This document shows, piece after piece, positions 17,916-25,931 of a stretch of 64,000 nucleotides of DNA. Made by a program: the position numbers and the translations under genes. The stretch is from Salinibacterium sp. SWN248 (GTDB taxonomy: Bacteria; Actinomycetota; Actinomycetes; Actinomycetales; Microbacteriaceae), in NCBI RefSeq assembly GCF_015864575.1, contig NZ_JADYWW010000001.1, positions 1,201,719 through 1,265,718 of the forward strand. The letters run 5' to 3'. The notes under the pieces are model-generated. The model did no database searches. It was not told the origin of the DNA and saw nothing but the letters and a program-made list of their open reading frames with translations. Each line of letters begins with the position of its first letter. Positions within the stretch are counted from its first letter, which is position 1.

Positions 17916-18785
17916 TTAGGCGTCGGGTGATGGCTGGTCGGAACGGAAATCGGATGCCCCGGGTCGGCGAATCGATAACAGGTACGCGATGGCGGCTGCA
18001 GCGTGAGTGTCGGGCTCGACAAGGTAGGTCACGAGATATTGGCCGGGAGCGTTCGACACTTCGAGGGCCTGCCACCGAAATTCGACCCAGCCGATGGGGT
18101 CAACGTTCACGTGGAGTGTGCCGCCCGTATGGGGTCGCGCCTCGTGCCGTGCCCACAGCGGTCGAAAGCTTCGGTAGGTCGTCGACAAATAGCCGACAAC
18201 CTCGTGCAGCCGCGGATCATTGGGGTCGCTCGAGAAACGAAGAGCGGCGAGCATTTGGTTGAGAATGGACTCCCAACCCTCCAGCACTGCAGCGGGCTGT
18301 TCCTCCTCGACGGCTCGCGCATACCCGGCAAAAGCATCAATGAGCTGATTGTGCCCCGGTTGCACTTCGGGACTGAGGGCGCGCATCAACTGATTGGCGG
18401 CGAGCACATCATGGTTGCGATCAAACAGGTACGCGGGGGTGTGCGACCAGTAGTCGAGCAATCTCAGCACCGACTCCGACAGCGGATGCGAACGCATCGT
18501 TTGCGACCCCGGCCGCGCTAGTCGAAAGAAATAGTCGCGCGCATCGTCATCCAAGCGCAGCGCTCGCGCCAGCGCACTGAGCACCTGGTCGGAGGGATGC
18601 TGATCGCGACCCTGCTCAATACGCACGTAGTAATCGGCGCTGATGCCCGCGAGTTCGGCGACCTCTTCGCGCCGAAGCCCCGACACTCGTCGGCCCGCGG
18701 TGGCGGGCAGCCCAACGTCGGCGGGCTGCAGCGAATCCCGACGCGTCCGTAGATACGTGGCGAGCGGATTCGGCTCGTGGGCCAT
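17916..18785 (-). CDS. XRE family regulator with MmyB-like ligand-binding domain
   Basis: A 289-residue regulator. The helix-turn-helix is RRVSGLRREEVAELAGISAD plus YYVRIEQGRDQHPS at residues about 28-65. The C-terminal domain starts at TPAYLFDRNHDVLAANQLM and includes the DPNDPRLHEVVGYLS motif. The ATG at 18785 has GAGGAGACCCG in front. The frame stays open 76 codons further upstream, but this part has no family match and runs into the divergent gene. It is divergent from the flavin enzyme gene, its probable target. Confidence 0.9.
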   Translation of the reverse strand: MAHEPNPLATYLRTRRDSLQPADVGLPATAGRRVSGLRREEVAELAGISADYYVRIEQGRDQHPSDQVLSALARALRLDDDARDYFFRLARPGSQTMRSHPLSESVLRLLDYWSHTPAYLFDRNHDVLAANQLMRALSPEVQPGHNQLIDAFAGYARAVEEEQPAAVLEGWESILNQMLAALRFSSDPNDPRLHEVVGYLSTTYRSFRPLWARHEARPHTGGTLHVNVDPIGWVEFRWQALEVSNAPGQYLVTYLVEPDTHAAAAIAYLLSIRRPGASDFRSDQPSPDA

Positions 18786-18822
18786 CGGGTCTCCTCGTGC
18801 TCTCGGCAGCGTGCTCAGTGCT

Positions 18823-18840
18823 GAATCTAGTACACGATTC
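18823..18840. promoter_or_regulatory. Possible operator between regulator and flavin enzyme gene
   Basis: GAATC-TAGTACAC-GATTC is an inverted repeat with an 8-base spacer, 38 bases upstream of the regulator start. It contains AATCTAGT, the reverse complement of the ACTAGATT found in front of the other MmyB-type regulator. Confidence 0.35.
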
Positions 18841-18945
18841 GTAACAGAAAGTAGCGAGAAGACACATGCTCGACGTGTGCCCTGATGAGGCTCAAGATAG
18901 GGCTCACACCCCATCCGGAACCCTGACTCACCAAGGAAAGCGACC

Positions 18946-20190
18946 ATGCCACATCTCACTGCCACACCCACTGCGATCGAGAATCGATGGGAAGATAGCG
19001 CCCGCCCCACCACACCAGAGGGCTGGCTTCAGCGCGCTCAAGAAGTGTCTGACATCCTGGCGGCAGATGCGGTTGAGCGGGATGTCGCCAACCAACCGCC
19101 GCACGCCGAAGTGGCGCTTCTCAAGAACTCCGGGCTCGTCACGCTGCTCGGGCCGGCCGAGCATGGCGGCGGTGGGCAGGCGTGGGAGACCACTTACAAG
19201 GTCATCCGCACGATTGCGCGGGGTGACGGCTCGATCGGGCAACTGCTCGGCTACCACTACCTCTGGGCGTGGGCGGCGCGCCTCGTCGCCACCGACGAGC
19301 AGATTGTCGCCGTGGAGAAGCACTACACCGAGAACAACTTTCTCTTCGGCGGGGCCGTGAACCCCCGCGACTCTGATCTGGTGGTCACGGATGAGGGCGA
19401 CGAGATCGTCTTCACCGGCAACAAGTCGTTCTCCACGGGCGGTGTCGTTTCGGATCTCACGGTGCTCGAGGGCATCCTCGAAGGAACCGACACTCATGTT
19501 TTCGCCATCGTGCCGACAGGCCAGCCAGCAATCGTGTTCAACGGCGACTGGGACAATCTGGGCCAACGACTGACCGAATCCGGCTCCGTACAGATCAATG
19601 GCGTGCGCACCGGCTGGTCGTCAGCGTTGGGATTCGTGAACAAAGAGTTCCAGCCGCTCACCTACGGCACTCTCAATGTGCCCGCGATCCAATTAGTCTT
19701 CGCAAATTTCTATCTCGGCATAGCGCAGGGAGCGATCGAAGCCGCGTCGTCGTACACGCGCACTAAGAGCCGCGCCTGGCCCTATGGCGGTGACAACAAA
19801 GCGCACGCGAGCGAGGAGTGGTACATCCTCGAAGGCTATGGAGAACTGCAATCGAAGCTGTGGGCGGATGAGGCCCTGCTCGATGCTGTCGGCACCGAAA
19901 TAAGTGCGGTGCTTCACGCGCCCCGCACCGAACTCACCGAACGCCGTCGCGGCGAAATAGCGGTTCGGATTGCGGCGGGAAAACTGCGCATTAGCGACGA
20001 CGGCTTGGAAGTCGCAACGAAGGTGTTTGAGCTGACGGGAGCTAGGGCATCCGCCAACTCAGTCGGCCTCGATATTTTCTGGCGCAACCTGCGCACCCAC
20101 AGCCTGCACGACCCGGCGCCCTACAAGAAGCGCGAAGTCGGACAGTTCGTGCTGCTCAACGAAGTGCCAGAACCGAGTTGGTACACCTAA
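18946..20190 (+). CDS. Acyl-CoA dehydrogenase-fold flavin monooxygenase, DszC/SfnB-like
   Basis: A 414-residue member of the acyl-CoA dehydrogenase superfamily. The N-terminal helical domain holds DGSIGQLLGYHYLWAW, the middle beta domain GNKSFSTGGVVSDLTV, and the C-terminus FWRNLRTHSLHDPAPYKKREVG. The last motif is that of DszC-type two-component monooxygenases, which use FMNH2 and O2 to oxidise organosulfur compounds. No catalytic Glu of true acyl-CoA dehydrogenases is evident. An external flavin reductase would be required and is not seen nearby. SD AAGGAAAG precedes the ATG. Control by the divergent MmyB-type regulator is likely. Confidence 0.85.
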   Translation: MPHLTATPTAIENRWEDSARPTTPEGWLQRAQEVSDILAADAVERDVANQPPHAEVALLKNSGLVTLLGPAEHGGGGQAWETTYKVIRTIARGDGSIGQLLGYHYLWAWAARLVATDEQIVAVEKHYTENNFLFGGAVNPRDSDLVVTDEGDEIVFTGNKSFSTGGVVSDLTVLEGILEGTDTHVFAIVPTGQPAIVFNGDWDNLGQRLTESGSVQINGVRTGWSSALGFVNKEFQPLTYGTLNVPAIQLVFANFYLGIAQGAIEAASSYTRTKSRAWPYGGDNKAHASEEWYILEGYGELQSKLWADEALLDAVGTEISAVLHAPRTELTERRRGEIAVRIAAGKLRISDDGLEVATKVFELTGARASANSVGLDIFWRNLRTHSLHDPAPYKKREVGQFVLLNEVPEPSWYT

Positions 20191-20213
20191 GCAGCGTTGG
20201 GCGCTGAGAGAAG

Positions 20214-20879
20214 CTAGCCCTTGACTGCGGCGTCAACAGCCTCCGGGAGATTCTCGAGACGACTCGTCTCGATGTATTCGTCATTCACGAAGAAGGTGGG
20301 AGTGCTGTTGACGCCCAGCTCAACGCCGGCATCGAAGTCTGCCTCGACGCGAGCCTGAGTTGCGGGGTCGGCGACGGCGCCATCGTAGGCATCCATGTCG
20401 AGACCGATTTCTTCAGCCAGTGCACGGAAGACATCAGTCTGCGGGGGAGTTCCGCCGGCCCAGTCACCCTGAGTCTCGAAGAGGCGCTGATACATGGCCT
20501 CGAATTCTCCCTGCTGGGCAGCAGCCTCGGCCGCGAGGGCGGCATCCATTGAATTGAGGTGGCTGGGCAGCGGGAAGTAGCGAACGACGTAGTTGATATC
20601 GCCGTCGTACACTTCGCGCAGGGCCTCAACATAGGGATAGAACTGGCCGCAGGCACCACATTCGAAGTCGAGGAATTCGACGACGGTGACCGCAGCGGGT
20701 CCGACGTTGTCGACATAATTCGAGTCGCTGGCTACAGCAGAGGCGAGTTCGGAGGAGTCCGAGCTGGTGCTTGCTGTCTCGGTATCGGCGTTCTTCGCCG
20801 TCACGTACACAAAGACGAAGGCGGCGACGAGAGCGAGGATCCCCAGCGCAGCAAAGGTGGGCAGGAGGGCTTTCTTCAC
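20214..20879 (-). CDS. DsbA family thioredoxin-fold protein, membrane anchored
   Basis: A 221-residue protein with an N-terminal transmembrane anchor (LLPTFAALGILALVAAFVFV) and an extracytoplasmic thioredoxin fold. The redox motif is CGAC in LDFECGACGQFYP, and the cis-Pro is in NSTPTFFVND. It belongs to the DsbA/DsbG-like group that oxidises or isomerises disulfides outside the membrane. Its ATG overlaps the TGA of the metal ATPase (ATGA), so it is made with the metal-export operon, perhaps to repair metal-damaged thiols. Confidence 0.9.
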   Translation of the reverse strand: MKKALLPTFAALGILALVAAFVFVYVTAKNADTETASTSSDSSELASAVASDSNYVDNVGPAAVTVVEFLDFECGACGQFYPYVEALREVYDGDINYVVRYFPLPSHLNSMDAALAAEAAAQQGEFEAMYQRLFETQGDWAGGTPPQTDVFRALAEEIGLDMDAYDGAVADPATQARVEADFDAGVELGVNSTPTFFVNDEYIETSRLENLPEAVDAAVKG

Positions 20880-22912
20880 ACGAGACTCCGAACAGGCTGG
20901 GATTGACGGCCAGCGCCCATTGCTGAGCGCGAATCAAGGCTATGCGAAAGTCGAGCCGCGCGGAGGCCGTTCACGATGACCACCAGTTCGGCGAGCTCAT
21001 GCACGAGCACCACTCCGGCCAGGCCGAGAACGCCCGTGAGTGCCAGCGGGAAAAGACCCACGATGATCGCGAGCGACAGCACGATGTTTCCGGTCATGAT
21101 GCGACGCCCGCGCCGCGCATGGAGCAGCGCCACCGGAATGAGTCTCAGGTCGCTGCTGGTGAAGGCGACATCCGCCGACTCGACCGCTGCTGCCGAGCCT
21201 CTCGCACCCATCGCAATGCCCACGTCGGCGGTGGCGAGTGCTGGCGCATCATTGATGCCGTCGCCAATCATTGCCGTGGGAGATTCGCGCGTGAGCGCTG
21301 CGATGGCGCTGGCCTTGTCGGCGGGCAATAGTTCGGCGCGCACATCGCTGATCCCGGCTTCGGCCGCAATCGTTGCCGCCGTTCTGGAGTTGTCGCCGGT
21401 GAGCATGAGGGTGCGGATGCCCGCGCTCGCCAATTGCGAGACAGCCTCCGCGGCGTCGGGCCGCAGTTCGTCGCGGATGCCGAGTAGCCCGATTACGATG
21501 CCGGAGCGTTCGATGGCCATCACGGTCATGCCCTCGTCGGCGAGGCGCAGCGCTGCGGGAGAGAGCGCTGCTGGGTCCATCCACCGGGTGCTGCCGGCGC
21601 GCACGGGAACGCCGTTCAGGATGCCGGATATTCCGCGGCCGGCATCTTCCCGCACTTCGAGTGCCTCGGTGTGGTCGGGACATGCGGCCAGGACCGCGTG
21701 AGCGAGGGGGTGCGTGCTGTGCGTTTCGAGCGCAGCGGCGATGCTGAGCACCTCGTCGCGCGTCACCCCATCGACGGTTTCGACGGCAACAACGGTTGGC
21801 TGGTTTCGCGTGAGCGTGCCGGTTTTGTCGAAAGCAACGGTGCGGATGCTGCCCATGCGTTCGAAGGCGGCGCCCGATTTCACGATGATTCCGAGCTTGC
21901 TCGCGGAGCCGATCGCCGAGATGACCGTCACAGGAACTGCGATCGCGAGGGCGCACGGCGATGCGGCCACAAGCACGACGAGCGCTCGTTCGGTCCAGAG
22001 TTCGGGGTCGCCGACGAGGAAGCCGAAACCAACAACGGCGGCGGCGACTCCCAACACGATCGGCACCAGGGGGCGCGCGATTCGATCGGCCAGTCGGGCG
22101 CGGTCGCCCTTGCGAGCATTCGCTTGCTCCACTAGGTGCACGATTGTGGTCAGGGAGTTGTCGGTGCCGTTCGCCGTGGTGCGGATGCGCAGCACACCTT
22201 CGCCATTGATGGATCCAGCCAGCACGACGTCGCCAGTGTCGACCGCTGCGGGAAGCGACTCGCCGGTCACCGCTGACGTATCGACGCTGCCTCGACCACT
22301 CGCGACAACGCCATCCGTTGCCACGCGTTCGCCCGCGCGCACGATGAGGAGATCGCCAACGACGAGGTCGCGAGCCGCAAGAGTGAGAATGCTTCCCTCC
22401 CGTTCGACGAGAGCCGTGTCGGGAATGAGCGCGAGCAGGGCGCGCAGACCATGGCGGGCACGGTCCATCGCGCGATCCTCGAGTGCCTCGGCAATGGAAA
22501 AGAGAAAGGCGAGCGCGGCCGCTTCGCCGACGTGATCAAGCAGTACAGCCCCGATTGCGGCAATGGTCATGAGCAAGCCAACGCCGAGCGAACCGCGCAG
22601 GAGGCGACGCACGGCACCCGGAACGAAGGTTGCGGCCCCCGCGAGCAGGCTGAGGCCGAACATCGTGCTCATCGGCCATCCGGTGACGCCTGCCCAGCCG
22701 GCGATGACAGCTGCAACGAGCAGAATGCCGGAGATCGCGGGCAAGGCGAGCCCGCGGTCCTTCCACCAGGGCGCGAGCGCGTCGTCGGCTCCGTGCGGTG
22801 CTGGGGTGCCCACCGAAGAGTCGGCGGCGGCGGAAGCGGGGTTGGCGGCGGCTAGCGAATCAGCAGCGCGCGACTTCGGCGGAGCATCCGCTCCACAGCA
22901 TTCTTCGCTCAC
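20876..22912 (-). CDS. Heavy metal-translocating P1B-type ATPase
   Basis: A 678-residue metal-pumping ATPase. It has the phosphorylation site Asp362 in DKTGTLTRNQP, the TGES loop, GDGINDAPA, and the membrane metal site S318-P319-C320 in SPCALAIAVP. A HELAELVVIVNG segment is in the last helix pair. SPC instead of CPC places it near P1B-4 or CtpG-like pumps. No N-terminal HMA domain is present, only a Cys pair in SEECCGAD. The GTG at 22912 overlaps the stop of the CmtR-like gene. Export of Cd2+/Pb2+ or Zn2+/Co2+ is likely, with Cd/Pb favoured by the sensor. Confidence 0.9.
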   Translation of the reverse strand: MSEECCGADAPPKSRAADSLAAANPASAAADSSVGTPAPHGADDALAPWWKDRGLALPAISGILLVAAVIAGWAGVTGWPMSTMFGLSLLAGAATFVPGAVRRLLRGSLGVGLLMTIAAIGAVLLDHVGEAAALAFLFSIAEALEDRAMDRARHGLRALLALIPDTALVEREGSILTLAARDLVVGDLLIVRAGERVATDGVVASGRGSVDTSAVTGESLPAAVDTGDVVLAGSINGEGVLRIRTTANGTDNSLTTIVHLVEQANARKGDRARLADRIARPLVPIVLGVAAAVVGFGFLVGDPELWTERALVVLVAASPCALAIAVPVTVISAIGSASKLGIIVKSGAAFERMGSIRTVAFDKTGTLTRNQPTVVAVETVDGVTRDEVLSIAAALETHSTHPLAHAVLAACPDHTEALEVREDAGRGISGILNGVPVRAGSTRWMDPAALSPAALRLADEGMTVMAIERSGIVIGLLGIRDELRPDAAEAVSQLASAGIRTLMLTGDNSRTAATIAAEAGISDVRAELLPADKASAIAALTRESPTAMIGDGINDAPALATADVGIAMGARGSAAAVESADVAFTSSDLRLIPVALLHARRGRRIMTGNIVLSLAIIVGLFPLALTGVLGLAGVVLVHELAELVVIVNGLRAARLSHSLDSRSAMGAGRQSQPVRSLV

Positions 22913-23298
22913 GAGGTAACCGCTGTCGGAGTCGGGGTCGCGCTCGCCGCTGCACCGTCGCAGCACAGCGGCACATCGCAGTTCTCATCGGCGCAGGGCA
23001 CCCCGTCATCGACGGCCAGCACGACGTTCACGATGGCAGTGAGCGCACGCGTGAGGTGGGCATCCGCAATCTCGTAGCGGGTCGATCGTCCCTCGGGGAT
23101 TACGGCCACTAGCCCGCATCCGCGCAGGCAGGTGAGGTGGTTGGAGACGTTGCTGCGCGTGAGCTCGAGATCGTGCGCCAGCTGCGCGGGATATCCGGGC
23201 TTTTCGAGTAGAGAGAGAAGAATGCGGGCGCGAGTAGGGTCGGTCATGGCGCGGCCTAGGCGGTTCATGACATCGACACGAGAAGCAATGGTCAGCAT
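22909..23298 (-). CDS. cmtR: ArsR/SmtB family metal sensor, CmtR-like
   Basis: A 129-residue winged-helix repressor. The recognition region LTRSNVSNHLTCLRGCGLV closely resembles Mycobacterium tuberculosis CmtR, and the three Cd/Pb ligands of CmtR (Cys57, Cys61, Cys102) are at identical positions here. Three further Cys (107, 112, 113) follow in the tail. It overlaps the ATPase start by GTGA. The ATG is seven bases past a TATGGT -10, so it appears leaderless. It should repress the operon and release DNA on Cd2+ or Pb2+ binding. Confidence 0.9.
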   Translation of the reverse strand: MLTIASRVDVMNRLGRAMTDPTRARILLSLLEKPGYPAQLAHDLELTRSNVSNHLTCLRGCGLVAVIPEGRSTRYEIADAHLTRALTAIVNVVLAVDDGVPCADENCDVPLCCDGAAASATPTPTAVTS

Positions 23299-23299
23299 C

Positions 23300-23315
23300 C
23301 ACTGACCATACAGTG
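23300..23315. promoter_or_regulatory. Operator/-10 overlap upstream of the CmtR-like gene
   Basis: CACTG-ACCATA-CAGTG is a perfect inverted repeat whose centre, on the minus strand, is the -10 TATGGT (23305-23310). A second overlapping repeat GGTCAG-CATCCA-CTGACC spans 23290-23307 and includes the start codon. A repressor bound here would cover -10, +1 and the start. Confidence 0.6.
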
Positions 23316-23395
23316 ATCGCTGACGTTAATTCCACACGCGAAACTGTGAGTTACCGGGCCTCGCTCGGGCCAGCGTCGGCTATCATGGGGCACGC

Positions 23396-23510
23396 GAAGG
23401 GGAGTATCCCACCTCGTTGTACTCGTCAGTACGAACCGCTCAGTAGCGGTTCCGGGGCAACGGCATCCACGTCTCTTGTGGGTGCGGGAGAGACTTTCGA
23501 GTCTTGCTAC
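23396..23510 (+). promoter_or_regulatory. yybP-ykoY manganese riboswitch
   Basis: The leader in front of the TerC gene has the conserved elements of this class in order: AAGGGGAGTA near 23397, CTCGTCAGTACG at 23432-23443, a GC-rich hairpin ACCGCTCAGTAGCGGT, TTCCGGGGCAACGG, and GGGAGAGACTTTCG near 23486-23500. In known cases Mn2+ binding turns on TerC-family or MntP exporters. The position, directly before a terC start, fits. The expression platform is probably the stretch up to the TTG. Confidence 0.82.
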
Positions 23511-23535
23511 GCCTCGAAACCCTGAACGGATTCTT

Positions 23536-24537
23536 TTGACTACTCTGCCTATTTGGTTTGAAGTGACGTCGATGTCAGTGCTGCTGATCATTTTGACGGC
23601 CGACCTGATCATGGCTTACAAGCGCCCCCACATTCCGAGCACTAGGGAATCGGCACTGTGGGTTGGCTTCTACGTAACGCTCGCCCTCATCTTCGCCCTC
23701 CTGATGTTCCTCCTGGGCGATGTCGAACAGGCCGGCCAGTTCATCGCCGGTTGGGTCACGGAATACAGCCTTTCGATCGACAACCTCTTTGTCTTCGTGA
23801 TCATCATGGGCCGCTTCTCGGTGCCACGAAAGTATCAACAAGAGGTGTTGATGGTCGGCATCCTGATCGCCCTCGTTCTGCGCGGAATTTTCATTCTGCT
23901 CGGAGCGCAACTGATCGAAAACTTCAGCTTCATCTTCTACATCTTCGGTGCGTTCTTGCTCTACACGGCCATTCGCCAGGTCTTCGAGGACCATGACGAT
24001 ATGGAGCAAACCGAGAGCGGAATCATCCGCTACTTGCGCAAGCACATCAACATCTCGCCGACCTTCGACGGTGGCAAGGTGCGCACCGTTATCGACGGCA
24101 AGAAGGTCTTCACGCCGATCCTCGTGGTGTTTGTAGCGCTCGGTATCACTGACCTTGTGTTCGCGATCGATTCAATTCCGGCCATCTTTGGAATCACGAC
24201 AGACCCGTTCATCGTGTTCACCGCCAACATCTTTGCTCTGATGGGGCTTCGACAGTTGTACTTCCTGCTCGGCGACCTCATCGACAAGCTCGAGTACCTC
24301 CACTACGGCATCGCTTTCGTGCTCGCGTTTATTGGTGTGAAGCTGTTCCTGCACGCCATGCACGTCAACGAGCTGCCGTTCATCAACGGGGGAGAGCCGC
24401 TGCTCTGGGCACCCGAGATCGGCACCTGGACCTCGCTCATCGTGATCCTTGCCGCGATGGCCGTTGCCGTGGTCGCGAGCCTTGCCAAGATGCGCCGCGA
24501 CAAGAAGCGCGAGCTTGCAGAACTCTCGGTCGACTAA
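23536..24537 (+). CDS. TerC family integral membrane protein, probable Mn2+ exporter
   Basis: A 333-residue TerC/Alx protein with about nine membrane helices. Hallmarks are EYSLSIDNLFVFVIIM and GITDLVFAIDSIPAIFGIT, whose Asp residues in each helix line the cation path. The TTG at 23536 gives the usual N-terminus with one helix before the YKRPHIPS loop; it is preceded by only a weak AACGGA. Bacterial TerC proteins are implicated in Mn2+ efflux and in metallation of secreted enzymes. Control by the upstream manganese riboswitch supports this. Confidence 0.9.
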   Translation: MTTLPIWFEVTSMSVLLIILTADLIMAYKRPHIPSTRESALWVGFYVTLALIFALLMFLLGDVEQAGQFIAGWVTEYSLSIDNLFVFVIIMGRFSVPRKYQQEVLMVGILIALVLRGIFILLGAQLIENFSFIFYIFGAFLLYTAIRQVFEDHDDMEQTESGIIRYLRKHINISPTFDGGKVRTVIDGKKVFTPILVVFVALGITDLVFAIDSIPAIFGITTDPFIVFTANIFALMGLRQLYFLLGDLIDKLEYLHYGIAFVLAFIGVKLFLHAMHVNELPFINGGEPLLWAPEIGTWTSLIVILAAMAVAVVASLAKMRRDKKRELAELSVD

Positions 24538-24558
24538 GCGGCCGTCCGCAACTGACAA

Positions 24559-24617
24559 CGCGCGGTGGCGTCCCGTGAGCTCGTGCTCGAAGGGGCGCCA
24601 CCGCGCGTTTCGTTTTT
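24559..24617 (+). terminator. Rho-independent terminator of the TerC gene
   Basis: CGCGCGGTGGCG (24559-24570) pairs perfectly with CGCCACCGCGCG (24596-24607), followed by TTTCGTTTTT. The T-tract is on the plus strand, so it serves the TerC transcript; the convergent dehydrogenase ends 12 bases further on. Confidence 0.9.
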
Positions 24618-24628
24618 AGAGCGGTGCG

Positions 24629-25717
24629 TTAGCCGGCAGTAACGAGGCGCGACTGCGCGAGACGTTCTGCGGCGTCCAAGGTGGTGATGCTCTGGGCAGC
24701 GGCATCGCGGAAGATCGTGGTTACGGTGTCACCGATGGCTTCGACCCGCTTCGTAATGGCGTCGGCATCCGCATCCGGCTCCGAAGCCATGTCGAGATAG
24801 ATCACACCGCCACCGTTCACTACGAAGTCCGGCGCCCACAAAATGCCGCGTTCGGACAGGGCCTCGGCGCCATCATGCTGGGCAAGCTGGTTGTTTGCAG
24901 CCCCGACAACCCCGCTGACATTGAGTTCGCGGATGACGCGGGGGCTGAGCGCGCCGCCCATGCCGCACGGGATGTAGAGGTCGGCAACCACGCTGTGCGC
25001 TTCGTCAGCGTCAACCCAGTTGGCGTCGAGTTCTGCTGCGAGCAGTTTGCGGTCGAGGTTGACGTCGGTGACGGTGAGCACAGCGCCGGCTGCGGTGAGA
25101 GAGCGGGCCAAACGGCCGCCAACCTGGCCGAGGCCAGAAATGACGAGATGACGCCCGGCAAGATCGCGGGTGCCGAAAAGGGCTTCGCACGTGGCGAGGA
25201 TGCTCGCGTGCACGCCTGCGGCGGTGGCGTCCGCCGGTTCCCCAGCGCCGCCCTGATCGGCAGGGAGACCACACACATGTTCGGTGCGCTCGGCAACGAT
25301 CGACATGAGTTCGGCACTCGTGCCGACATCTTCGGCCGTCATATACGCGCCGTTGAGGCTCTCGATGGCGTCGCCGAGATCCAGCATGGCCTCACGCTTC
25401 TGATCCGCCGTGAGGGTGACGCCCATAGGAATATGGATGACCGACTTGCCGCCACCACGGTTGAGGCCGGCGGCAGAGTTCTTGAGCGTCATTGCAGCGG
25501 AGAGGCGCAGAGCGTCAGCGACAGCATCGGTCCAGTGCGGATAGTTCCACATTCGCGCACCGCCGAGGGCTTGGCCGAGAACGGTGGAGTGGACGGCGAC
25601 GGTGATGACAAGCCCGGATCGTTTTCCGGTAGAGATAAGAACGTTCTCGTGCGTGAAATCCGCATTTTCGAGAGCGGATACGGGGGCTTCTAGCGTCGTT
25701 GATGCGTGCGAAATCAT
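24629..25717 (-). CDS. Glu/Leu/Phe/Val dehydrogenase (leucine/valine dehydrogenase type)
   Basis: A 362-residue NAD+-dependent amino acid dehydrogenase. The N-terminal domain has LGGARMWNY and the catalytic-Lys segment AAGLNRGGGKSVIHIP. The Rossmann domain has VISGLGQVGGRLA, CGMGGALS and AANNQLA. The length matches leucine, valine and phenylalanine dehydrogenases rather than the longer glutamate enzymes. It deaminates branched-chain or aromatic amino acids to 2-oxo acids. ATG at 25717 has AGGAGAAG in front. The livKHMGF importer in this window could supply its substrates. Confidence 0.9.
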   Translation of the reverse strand: MISHASTTLEAPVSALENADFTHENVLISTGKRSGLVITVAVHSTVLGQALGGARMWNYPHWTDAVADALRLSAAMTLKNSAAGLNRGGGKSVIHIPMGVTLTADQKREAMLDLGDAIESLNGAYMTAEDVGTSAELMSIVAERTEHVCGLPADQGGAGEPADATAAGVHASILATCEALFGTRDLAGRHLVISGLGQVGGRLARSLTAAGAVLTVTDVNLDRKLLAAELDANWVDADEAHSVVADLYIPCGMGGALSPRVIRELNVSGVVGAANNQLAQHDGAEALSERGILWAPDFVVNGGGVIYLDMASEPDADADAITKRVEAIGDTVTTIFRDAAAQSITTLDAAERLAQSRLVTAG

Positions 25718-25803
25718 GAACTTCTCCTGCGTGTGGGCCTTGTGGGCAAAACAACAAAATGGCAAGTGGTGGTAGCGCGAGGGTGGTGCGCTCTGGTCAG
25801 CAT

Positions 25804-25822
25804 ACCGCCGGGGTTCGGCGGT
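25804..25822. promoter_or_regulatory. Inverted repeat in the dehydrogenase/DUF3592 divergent region
   Basis: ACCGCCG-GGGTT-CGGCGGT is a perfect 7-bp inverted repeat 87 bases upstream of the dehydrogenase start and 22 bases before the TATGAT box of the divergent gene. It may be an operator; nothing identifies the regulator. Confidence 0.35.
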
Positions 25823-25856
25823 GTCGCCTATTCGTTGCTACCTTATGATCTGGCAC

Positions 25857-25931
25857 ATGCGTGAGCGATCGGAAACGGTCGCCACGGGCCGAGAACGTGC
25901 GCCCCGCAGCGACAGAGAGACCAGTTCATGA
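25857..25931 (+). CDS. Short upstream ORF coupled to the DUF3592-like gene
   Basis: A 24-residue frame, rich in Arg, Glu and Ser, starts with ATG eight bases after a TATGAT -10 (25844-25849), so the transcript could begin at the ATG. Its TGA overlaps the ATG of the next gene as ATGA. Charged composition and tight coupling suggest a translational leader. It could also be a chance frame. Confidence 0.4.
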   Translation: MRERSETVATGRERAPRSDRETSS

